Shown: positions 6,997 through 15,502 of the stretch, piece by piece
How the letters are laid out: each line of letters begins with the position of its first letter
Numbering within the stretch: position 1 is the stretch's first letter
Source of the DNA: Candidatus Eiseniibacteriota bacterium
GTDB taxonomy: Bacteria; Eisenbacteria; RBG-16-71-46
Assembly (NCBI GenBank): GCA_005893365.1
Contig: VBPB01000045.1
Span: 1-17,410, forward strand
Direction of reading: 5' to 3'
DNA: 17,410 nucleotides
Notes under the pieces: generated by a model
What the model saw: only the letters and a program-made list of their open reading frames with translations
Database searches by the model: none
Told to the model about the DNA's origin: nothing
Position numbers and translations under genes: made by a program

Positions 6997-8580
6997 TCAG
7001 GGGTTGGCCATCGGCTTCATCGTCATCGGGTCGCGCAGCGGCAGGTGCTTGGGCTCGCCGCCGGCGAGGGTGGTGATCTTGGCGTCCTCGTGCTTGGGAT
7101 CGCCGAGCATGATCTCCTTGGTGTCGCCCACCATCAGCACCGACATCTTCGCCGGGTCGAGCAGGCGCCGCGCCACGCGCTGCACGTCCGCCGCGGTCAC
7201 CGCCCGGATCTTCTCGCGGTACTCGGCCCAGTAGGTCGGGTGCTTCTGGGTGCGCCCGGTCAGCTCGTCCGCGGCCAGCTGGCCGGCGATCGCCGTCGCG
7301 GTGGCGAACTGGGTCGGGAACGCCTCGATGAACCCGTTCTTGGAGGTCTCGAGCTCATCGGCCGACACCAGCGAGTCGCGCATCCTGTGGACCTCGACCG
7401 CGGCGATCTGCAGCGCGAACGGGACCGAACGCACCTTGGACTGGAAGATGAGCCGCCACGGCTCGGGATAGTAGGTGCCCTCGCCCAGCCGCGAGCCCAC
7501 CTGGTAGGCGAGCCCCTCGTCGGAGCGGATGCGGTTGACCAGGCGGGAGGTGAAGCCGCCGCCGCCCAAGATGTCGTTCATCACCCGCAGCGCGTAGAGA
7601 TCGGGATCGTCGCGCTGAATGCCGGGGATGCCGACCGAGACGCGACCCTGGTTCACGGCCTTGTCCACCATGTACCAGCCGGCCGAGGGCGCCGCCGCCG
7701 GGGCCGCGGGCGGCCCCGGGCGCTCGCCCGGGGTCGGCCACTTGGCGAACGCCTGCTCCAGCTTCTTCACCATCGTGGCCCGGTCGAAGTCGCCCGAGAC
7801 CGCGAGGATGAAGTTCTTGGGCCCGACGTAGCGCGTGTGGAAGGCCTTGAGCCCCTCCGCGGTGAGGCCCTTGATCGAGGCCTCGGTGGTGTAGCGGTTG
7901 GACCAGTGCCCGTCGCCACGCATGAGGAACCCGAACTCGCGCTCCTCGATCTGGGCGCTCTCGTCGTTGCGCTGCTTGATGCCCTGGAGCAGCTGGTCCT
8001 TGCGCAGGCTGAGCCGGTCGTCCTGGAAGGCGGGGTGCTTGAGGCAGTCCACGAGCAGGGCCAGGCCCTCGTCGAGGTCCTTCGCCAGCAGGTTGAGCGT
8101 GACGCGCGCCTCGGAGCCGCCGATCGGCGCGCCGCCGCCCCCGAAGGGACCGCCGCCGCCGCCGCCGATGCCGGCGTCGAGCACCGCGCCCAGCGAGGCG
8201 ACGCGATCCTCGACCTGGGTGGCGGACTTGGTCGTGGTGCCGCCGCGGGTGAGCAGGTTGACCATGGTGCCGGCCAGCCCCTCCTGGCCCGCGGGATCGA
8301 GGTCGGGGCCGATGCGCATCAGCACGTTGACCGTCACCAGCGGCAGATCGCGATCGGGGACCAGGTAGGCCGGGATGCCGCCGCCCAGGACGACGCGATA
8401 GTCGGCGGCCTTGGGGGCGTTGAACGTGAGCGGCGGGTACTTGAGCTGCTCCGGCCGGGCCGGGATCTCCTCGGCGCGGGCCGGAACCGACGCCAGCAGC
8501 GGCGCCAGCGCCGCCACGGCGAGGGCCAGGACGGCGAGGCCCGGCGCGCGACGTGCCGGATGCGGGACTTTGGTATGCAT
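6997..8580 (-). CDS. M16 peptidase-like protein without zinc motif (partner subunit)
   Basis: This 527-residue protein is read from the ATG at 8580, which has AGGAG 7 bp upstream; an ATG at 8595 adds five residues but has a weaker site. A signal peptide runs to about ARA-EE (hydrophobic core LAVLALAVAALAPLLA). The M16 fold is clear from LGGGIPAYLVPDRDLPLVTVN, the segment KNFILAVSGDFD, and LGGGGFTSRLVNRIRSDEGLAYQVGS, which holds the Arg/Tyr substrate-binding pair. Where active members have H-x-x-E-H this protein reads LAGTMVNLLTRGG, so it cannot bind the catalytic zinc. A glycine-rich insertion (GIGGGGGGPFGGGG) follows shortly after. It lies 17 bp downstream of the zinc-site M16 gene, the standard arrangement for heterodimeric M16B proteases, in which one subunit supplies zinc and the other helps bind substrate. 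Confidence 0.9.
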   Translation of the reverse strand: MHTKVPHPARRAPGLAVLALAVAALAPLLASVPARAEEIPARPEQLKYPPLTFNAPKAADYRVVLGGGIPAYLVPDRDLPLVTVNVLMRIGPDLDPAGQEGLAGTMVNLLTRGGTTTKSATQVEDRVASLGAVLDAGIGGGGGGPFGGGGAPIGGSEARVTLNLLAKDLDEGLALLVDCLKHPAFQDDRLSLRKDQLLQGIKQRNDESAQIEEREFGFLMRGDGHWSNRYTTEASIKGLTAEGLKAFHTRYVGPKNFILAVSGDFDRATMVKKLEQAFAKWPTPGERPGPPAAPAAAPSAGWYMVDKAVNQGRVSVGIPGIQRDDPDLYALRVMNDILGGGGFTSRLVNRIRSDEGLAYQVGSRLGEGTYYPEPWRLIFQSKVRSVPFALQIAAVEVHRMRDSLVSADELETSKNGFIEAFPTQFATATAIAGQLAADELTGRTQKHPTYWAEYREKIRAVTAADVQRVARRLLDPAKMSVLMVGDTKEIMLGDPKHEDAKITTLAGGEPKHLPLRDPMTMKPMANP

Positions 8581-8587
8581 GGGATGG

Positions 8588-8592
8588 CTCCT
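8588..8592 (-). promoter_or_regulatory. Ribosome binding site that selects the start at 8580
   Basis: AGGAG on the minus strand lies 7 bp before the ATG at 8580 and inside the alternative longer reading from the ATG at 8595. The better spacing favours the shorter protein and a 17-bp gap to the upstream M16 stop codon. Confidence 0.55.
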
Positions 8593-8597
8593 CATGG

Positions 8598-10403
8598 CTA
8601 CTTCTTGTCGAGCTGCTGCATCCGCGCCTCAGCCTTGGCGCGGACGTAGTCGAGGGCGGGTTTCATCTCGGGCGGCGTCTGGCCCGACATCTGGTCGAGC
8701 CGCGCGAGCATCTGCTGCAGCTGGCCCGTGTCGGTGGCCGACGCGATGCGGCCCAGCATCTGCTTGACCATCGGCTTGGCCTGGTCCGGCAGGGCCGCGA
8801 GCGCGGGATCCTCGGGACCGCTGCCGCCCTTGCGGGTCCAGATGGCGACCGCGCGGTTCTCCTTGGTGAAGTAGGTGGTGGCGACCCGCTGCAGGTCGGC
8901 GGGGGACACGGCCTGCGCGGCCGCGTCGACCTGGTCGGCCAGACGCCAGTCCCCGGCGCCGTCGGCGACCCCGTAGCGCAGCATCACCGAGAAGTTGGAG
9001 GTGAGCTGGCGGTACGCCCCGGCCAGGTAGCGGTTCTTGACGCTCTGCAGCTCCTCCGCCGGGACCGGCTCCTGCTTGAGCTTGTCCAGCTCCCGGTCGA
9101 TCGCCTGCTCCAACTCCTCCGGCGTGTGGCCTTCCTTCGCCTCGGCGCGGATGTCGAACGCGCCTTCGTACTTGCGCGCATCGTTGCTGGCGAACGCGTT
9201 GGTGGCGAGCTTCTGGTCGAGCACGATGCTGCGGTTGAGCCGTCCGGTGGTGCCGGAGAGCACCGTGGCGAGCACTTCGAGCGCCGGAACGTCCTTGTGC
9301 ACCTCCGCCGGCACGTGCCAGCGCAGGGTGACCGCGGGGTTGGTCTCGGCCTCGCCGTAGAAGCGCTTCTCGGCGAGCTGCCGGGTCTCGGTGGTGATCA
9401 TCTCCGGGGCGGGCTTGCGGCCGGCCGGGATCGAGCCGAGGTACTTCTCGGCCATCGCCAACGCCTGCTTGGGATCGAAGTCGCCGACCAGGATGGCGGT
9501 CAGGTTCTGCGGCGCGTAGTAGAGGCTGTAGTACTCGTCCGCCTGCGCCTTGGAGATGGCGGCCACGTCGCTGGGCCAGCCGATGACCGGCCAGTGGTAG
9601 GGGCTCGCCTCCCAGAAGATGGCGTCGAAGGAGACCTGGAACTTGCCGGTCGGGGTGGACTCGACCGAGCGGCGCCGCTCCTCGTACACCACGTCGCGCT
9701 CGGAGTAGAACTCGCGGAACACCCGGTTCTTGAGGCGGTCGGACTCCATCCAGAACCACAGCTCCAGCTTGTTGGCCGGGACGGTCTCGAAGTAGAAGGT
9801 GATGTCCTCGTTGGTGAACGCGTTCATGCCGGTGCCGCCGTTCTTGGACAGCGTCAGGTCGAACTCGTTCTTGACCATGTTGGCGCGCTGTTCGACCACC
9901 AGCGAGTCGAACCGGGCCTCGAGCTGCTTGTAGCGCTCGGTCTTGGCCTCGGGCTTGGCGATGTCGTCGAGGTCGCCGCGGCGCTGGGCGGCGCGCATCT
10001 TGGAGAGCTCCTCGCGCATCTGGTCCTGGATCTGTTCCTGCGCGTCGATCAGGCGCTCGTCCTTGGCGTAGTCGCGCGTGCCGATCGCGTGCGTGCCCTT
10101 GAACATCATGTGCTCGAACAGGTGCGAGATGCCGGTGATGCCCGGGCGCTCGTTGGCCGAGCCGACGTGGGCCACCCAGCCGCCGGCGACCGTGGGGGAG
10201 AGGTGGCGCGGGATGAGCAGCAGCTTCATCCCGTTGGAGAGGAAGTGCTCCTCGACGGCGATGCCGGCCGCGCGCGGCGGCGCCGCGGCGGGCTTGGCGG
10301 CCGCCTTGGGCGCCGCGAGGCCGGCGCGCGGCGCCACGATGATGGCCAGTGCCGCGCAAGCGAACCGCAGCACCCGCTTGGCTAGGCGGTGGGGCGTGGA
10401 CAT
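8598..10403 (-). CDS. M16 zinc metallopeptidase, active subunit, exported
   Basis: This 601-residue protein starts at an ATG with AGGAG about 9 bp upstream. The N-terminus has a signal-like segment (FACAALAIIVAPRAGLA) and an Ala/Pro-rich linker. The zinc motif is HLFEH (H94, E97, H98). The third ligand probably lies in SERDVVYEERRR (E235 or nearby), further downstream than usual because residues about 106-185 form a Glu/Arg/Lys/Gln-rich helical insertion. After it come GMNAFTNEDITFYFETVP, ILVGDFDPKQALAMAEKYLG, and in the second half SGTTGRLNRSIVLDQKLA. This architecture is known among bacterial M16 proteins. A Gln/Met-rich C-terminal tail ends in LDKK. It is the first gene of a two-gene operon with the zinc-less M16 partner; together they probably form a periplasmic peptidase chamber. 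The substrate is unknown. Confidence 0.93.
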   Translation of the reverse strand: MSTPHRLAKRVLRFACAALAIIVAPRAGLAAPKAAAKPAAAPPRAAGIAVEEHFLSNGMKLLLIPRHLSPTVAGGWVAHVGSANERPGITGISHLFEHMMFKGTHAIGTRDYAKDERLIDAQEQIQDQMREELSKMRAAQRRGDLDDIAKPEAKTERYKQLEARFDSLVVEQRANMVKNEFDLTLSKNGGTGMNAFTNEDITFYFETVPANKLELWFWMESDRLKNRVFREFYSERDVVYEERRRSVESTPTGKFQVSFDAIFWEASPYHWPVIGWPSDVAAISKAQADEYYSLYYAPQNLTAILVGDFDPKQALAMAEKYLGSIPAGRKPAPEMITTETRQLAEKRFYGEAETNPAVTLRWHVPAEVHKDVPALEVLATVLSGTTGRLNRSIVLDQKLATNAFASNDARKYEGAFDIRAEAKEGHTPEELEQAIDRELDKLKQEPVPAEELQSVKNRYLAGAYRQLTSNFSVMLRYGVADGAGDWRLADQVDAAAQAVSPADLQRVATTYFTKENRAVAIWTRKGGSGPEDPALAALPDQAKPMVKQMLGRIASATDTGQLQQMLARLDQMSGQTPPEMKPALDYVRAKAEARMQQLDKK

Positions 10404-10494
10404 GAGCGTGCTCCTGTGGTGGACCGTGAACGGTCGGGTGTCGGTGGGGGCGGACAGGGCGACGATGAGACTCGATGCCCGCCCCCCGGGTCAA

Positions 10495-10525
10495 GTGGTC
10501 CGCCGACGAGTGGTCCGCCGACGAG
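10495..10525. repeat. Two-copy 15-bp tandem repeat in the divergent spacer
   Basis: The unit GTGGTCCGCCGACGA occurs twice head to tail (10495-10509, 10510-10524). It sits in the 280-bp spacer between the divergent M16 operon and the thioredoxin gene. The rest of the spacer holds GC-rich inverted repeats (for example CGGCCCC near 10526 and GGGGCCG near 10553) and a TAAGAT string at 10595-10600 that could be a weak -10 box. No small ORF is convincing. The repeat could be a tandem operator or simple slippage. Confidence 0.6.
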
Positions 10526-10683
10526 CGGCCCCGCCCGGCCCCGGCGGCGGGAGGGGCCGGCACGATGGCCGGTCACCCCCGCCCGCGGCGGGAGTAAGAT
10601 GGGGTGGCGGTGCGCGGCCGACCGGCATCCCGGGCCGGCCGCGCCTCGCTCGCCCGACGCCGCTTTAGGTCCGGAGGCTCATC

Positions 10684-11262
10684 GTGTCCCGATCGTCCGC
10701 CCTCGCCCCGACCCTGGCCGCCCTGCTGCTCGCGGGCGCCCTGGGCCCCCTGGGCTCCACGGGCGCCGGCGTGCGCGCCGCCGAGACCGCGCCGTCCGCG
10801 GCGGAGGGCGGGCGCGCCCCCAAGCTCACCGGCTCGGACTGGCTCAACTCGAAGCCGCTCACGCGGCGCGACCTCGCGGGCAAGGTGGTGCTGGTCGAGT
10901 TCTGGGCGTTCGAGTGCATCAACTGCCAGCGCACCTTCCCGGCGATGAAGCGTCTCCAGGCGCTCTACGGCGACCGCGGCGACGTGGTCATCGTCGGGGT
11001 CCACACGCCGGAGCTCGATCGCGAGAAGGACCCCAAGGCGGTCGCGCGCGCCGTCCGGCAGAACCAGTTGCCCTACCCGGTGCTGATCGACGGCGAGTGG
11101 AGCAACTGGAACGCGTTCCACAACCAGTACTGGCCCGCGCTCTACCTGATCGACCGCCGCGGCGTGATCCGCAAACTTCACATCGGCGAGCTCCACGAGG
11201 GGACGCCGGGCTGGAGCGAGACGGTGTCCCTGGTCGATTCGCTGCGCCGCGAGCACACCTAG
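10684..11262 (+). CDS. TlpA-like exported thioredoxin-fold protein
   Basis: This 192-residue protein starts at GTG 10684 with GGAGG 6 bp upstream. The N-terminal 31 residues look like a Sec signal peptide (LAALLLAGALGPLGS, cleavage near RAA). The thioredoxin core follows: KVVLVEFWAFECINCQRT with the active-site pair C78 and C81 (CINC), VVIVGVHTPE, and NQYWPALYLID with a Pro in the cis-proline position. CINC with a W-x-x-x-C context resembles the thioredoxin domains of DipZ and TlpA-like proteins, which act as thiol-disulfide oxidoreductases outside the cytoplasm. The partner is not evident: no cytochrome-maturation gene or CcdA is in view. It leads a + strand group with the pterin dehydratase (53 bp gap) and is divergent from the M16 operon. 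Confidence 0.85.
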   Translation: MSRSSALAPTLAALLLAGALGPLGSTGAGVRAAETAPSAAEGGRAPKLTGSDWLNSKPLTRRDLAGKVVLVEFWAFECINCQRTFPAMKRLQALYGDRGDVVIVGVHTPELDREKDPKAVARAVRQNQLPYPVLIDGEWSNWNAFHNQYWPALYLIDRRGVIRKLHIGELHEGTPGWSETVSLVDSLRREHT

Positions 11263-11266
11263 GCGC

Positions 11267-11296
11267 GGCGGGCCGCGCCGCGCGGCCGGGCCCGCC
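11267..11296 (+). terminator. Possible weak terminator or attenuator after the thioredoxin gene
   Basis: GGCGGGC (11267-11273) pairs with GCCCGCC (11290-11296), and the loop is itself GC-rich and partly self-complementary. CTTT follows at 11297-11300, giving a short T-run. It occupies most of the 53-bp gap before the next gene, so it could reduce read-through. The same bases admit several alternative folds. Confidence 0.25.
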
Positions 11297-11315
11297 CTTT
11301 CCGAGGAGGTCCACG

Positions 11316-11657
11316 ATGGCTGGTCTCACCGAGGCGACCTGCGTCCCCTGCCGCGGCGGGGTTCCCACCCTCACCGATGCCGAGATCCCCGCCCTCCAGC
11401 CGCAGGTGCCCGACTGGAAGGTGGCCGAGGTGGGGGGCGTCCCGCGCATCCAGCGCGAGTTCACCTTCCCCGATTTCCGGACCGCGATGGCGTTCGCCGT
11501 CCGGGTGGGCGAGCTGGCCGAGCGCGAGGGGCATCATCCCGACATCCACCTCTCGTGGGGGAAGGTGAGGGTCGAGACCTGGACGCACAAGATCTCGGGC
11601 CTCCACCAGAACGACTTCATCCTCGCCGCCAAGATCGACGCCCTGCCCCGCGGATAG
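11316..11657 (+). CDS. phhB: Pterin-4a-carbinolamine dehydratase
   Basis: This 113-residue protein starts at an ATG with GAGGAGGT just upstream. The length and the motif EREGHHPDIHLSWGKVRVE followed by TWTHKISGLHQNDF are diagnostic of the PCD/DCoH family (H73, H74, P75; W89, H91; D100). The family dehydrates 4a-hydroxytetrahydrobiopterin to quinonoid dihydrobiopterin in the cytosol, recycling the cofactor of aromatic amino acid hydroxylases. Bacteria that lack such hydroxylases often keep a PCD, where roles in molybdopterin metabolism have been proposed. No hydroxylase or pterin gene is visible here. The N-terminus has two cysteines (TCVPC) ahead of the usual LTDAEI helix start. It is probably cotranscribed with the thioredoxin gene in front and perhaps the CPBP protease behind. 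Confidence 0.92.
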   Translation: MAGLTEATCVPCRGGVPTLTDAEIPALQPQVPDWKVAEVGGVPRIQREFTFPDFRTAMAFAVRVGELAEREGHHPDIHLSWGKVRVETWTHKISGLHQNDFILAAKIDALPRG

Positions 11658-11706
11658 CCGGCGTCATGACGGCTCCCTCGGGCGGGCGGGCGGCGGACGC
11701 GGCGCG

Positions 11707-12420
11707 ATGACCGGGAGGCCGGCGCCGTCGGCGCCGCGCCCGATCGCGAGCGGGCGGCACACCCTCATCCTGGTCGCGATCCTGGTCGCGGTGACATTCG
11801 TGATGGCGGCGGAGGTGCGGCGCCCAGAGGCCGCCGCCGGCCAGAGCCATGTCCCGCGCTACCTGGTGCTGGCCGTCTCGGAGTGGCTGCTCGCCCTCTA
11901 CGCGGCGAATGGCATCCGCGCCTCGGGCACGCCGCTGCGCGAGATCCTCGGCATCCGATGGCGATCGGCGCGCGCCGGGGCCGCGACCCTCCTCTGGGCC
12001 GCCGGCTTCTGGCTGGTCAAATCGGTGGTCCTGTTCTTCATCGCCCGGGGCGTGGCGCTGGCGGGGCTCGCCTCGGCGGTTGAGGACCAGCGCACGATGC
12101 GGGTGATGGCGCCGCACGGTGCGCTGGAAGCCGCCCTCTGGATCATCGTCTCGGCCTCGGCCGGCGTGTGCGAGGAGTTCGTCTTCCGCGGTTATCTCCA
12201 GCGTCAACTCGGCGCCCTGGTCCGCAGCCCCGGGCTGGGCCTGGTGGCGAGTGCCACCATCTTCGGCCTGGGACACCTCTATCAGGGGCCGGGCCCGGTC
12301 ATCACCATCACCGTCTTCGGCCTGCTGTTCGGCGGGCTGGCGATGGCGAGCCGGAGCCTCGCGCCGGGCATCGTCGTCCACGCCGTCCAGGACGCGATCG
12401 CCGGGCTCACCCACGGATAG
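11707..12420 (+). CDS. CPBP-family intramembrane metalloprotease (Abi/CAAX prenyl protease-like)
   Basis: This 237-residue membrane protein has hydrophobic segments near 19-35, 51-68, 91-116, 140-155, 176-190 and 198-215. The three CPBP motifs are present: CEEFVFRG (E156, E157, R161), FGLGH (F186, H190) and HAVQD (H225, with Asp229 where Asn or Asp is usual). These form the membrane-embedded metal site of the Rce1-like family. Members cleave membrane or prenylated peptides, protect bacteriocin producers or have unknown roles; neither a bacteriocin nor a CAAX substrate is visible nearby. The start at 11707 lacks a strong ribosome binding site, so an alternative start is possible, but the first membrane segment is preserved. 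It is 49 bp after the pterin dehydratase on the same strand and ends before a strong hairpin. Confidence 0.85.
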   Translation: MTGRPAPSAPRPIASGRHTLILVAILVAVTFVMAAEVRRPEAAAGQSHVPRYLVLAVSEWLLALYAANGIRASGTPLREILGIRWRSARAGAATLLWAAGFWLVKSVVLFFIARGVALAGLASAVEDQRTMRVMAPHGALEAALWIIVSASAGVCEEFVFRGYLQRQLGALVRSPGLGLVASATIFGLGHLYQGPGPVITITVFGLLFGGLAMASRSLAPGIVVHAVQDAIAGLTHG

Positions 12421-12436
12421 CGTCCCCAGAAAGCGG

Positions 12437-12468
12437 CGAGCCCCCGCCTCAGGTCCGGCGGGGGCTCG
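12437..12468 (+). terminator. 12-bp-stem hairpin after the CPBP gene
   Basis: CGAGCCCCCGCC (12437-12448) and GGCGGGGGCTCG (12457-12468) form a perfect 12-bp stem with an 8-base loop, 17 bp after the stop codon. There is no T-run on the + side; on the minus side CTTTCT follows, so it may also stop transcription arriving from hppA. Position and stability make it a good terminator candidate. Confidence 0.65.
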
Positions 12469-12513
12469 TGTGCATCGGGGCGCGGGCGGGGCCAAGCCCG
12501 ACGCCCGGAGCCG

Positions 12514-12539
12514 CTAGTGTCCCGTCCCAGAAGTACCTT
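12514..12539 (+). repeat. Left terminal inverted repeat of the 168-bp element
   Basis: These 26 bp are a perfect reverse complement of 12656-12681. They begin with CTAG and end in AAGTACCTT. Confidence 0.85.
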
Positions 12540-12655
12540 GACCACCAAGGCTGCCGCTGCGCCCGGCGGGCAAGGCGCGACGACGAAGTCGTATCAGTGA
12601 GATACGTCGAGGAGGAGCAACGCCGGCCGCCGGGATGCAGCGGCAGCCGACTGGC

Positions 12656-12677
12656 AAGGTACTTCTGGGACGGGACA

Positions 12678-12681
<4 letters not shown>
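12656..12681 (-). repeat. Right terminal inverted repeat of the 168-bp element
   Basis: These 26 bp are a perfect reverse complement of 12514-12539. The terminal CTAG includes the hppA stop codon (12680-12678 on the minus strand). Confidence 0.85.
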
Positions 12682-15110
<2,429 letters not shown>

Positions 15111-15502
15111 CGGCTGCTCCTGGATACGGTTGGGAAGGGGCCCGGCCACGCCGGGCGTAAGTCCCGGCCGGCGGGCGGCGGCGCAGCAGGAGGTGATGCG
15201 GCCCGGTCGGCTGGGGTGGAGCCCCGAACGAGGCCAAGGCCCCGAGCGGAGGACGAGGGAATCTATCCGAGGGGGTGTCACGGGGCAAGGAGGATTCCCG
15301 GGAGTGCGGGCGGGCTGCGGTTGACAGGGGCTCGCGCGTCGTGAGAGGAACGGGGTCGGGGACCGGGCCCGTGACCCCAAGCAAGGGGACGAACCCCGCT
15401 CGGCCGATCCCGGCCCCGATGCGGAGTGCGGAGCATGCCCGAGAGGTCCGTGCCGTCCCGACTCGCGCCGCCGAGCCGCGCTCGCGCCGGCGGGCGGCGC
15501 TG
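15111..15502. other. Divergent intergenic region between hppA and the YejM-like gene
   Basis: These 392 bp separate two divergent genes. They hold the hppA ribosome binding site, a perfect hairpin GCCCGGC-CAC-GCCGGGC (15140-15156) in the hppA leader, a candidate minus-strand promoter (15260-15288) and a perfect TTGACA at 15321-15326 on the + strand. The + strand frame of the YejM-like gene is open through 15275, but the encoded residues before 15503 are Arg/Pro/Gly-rich and do not look like protein. No RNA gene or riboswitch was recognised. Confidence 0.5.
15260..15288 (-). promoter_or_regulatory. Candidate promoter for hppA
   Basis: On the minus strand TTGCCC (15288-15283) and TAGATT (15265-15260) are separated by 17 bp; each matches the sigma-70 consensus at four of six positions. 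It would give a leader of about 140 nt containing the 15140-15156 hairpin. Confidence 0.3.

Noticed and set aside
6703..10385. Long + strand open frames antisense to the DinB-like and M16 genes
   Set aside because: Both have shadow-type composition (runs of Leu/Val/Gly/Arg/His) and no recognisable domains, while the minus strand carries clear signal peptides, zinc motifs and ribosome binding sites.
11707..12420. CPBP protease as a bacteriocin immunity or abortive infection component
   Set aside because: No bacteriocin, toxin or phage-defence gene is adjacent. The neighbours are housekeeping genes, so only the family name is supported.
15321..15350. Perfect TTGACA -35 hexamer upstream of the YejM-like gene
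   Set aside because: At 16-18 bp spacing only GAGAGG/AGAGGA-like bases are found, with no acceptable -10. Not listed as a promoter, although a weak promoter remains possible.
15275..15502. N-terminal extension of the YejM-like protein
   Set aside because: The extra 76 residues are Arg/Pro/Gly-rich, have no counterpart in YejM, and would place a long disordered stretch before the first membrane helix without a better ribosome binding site.
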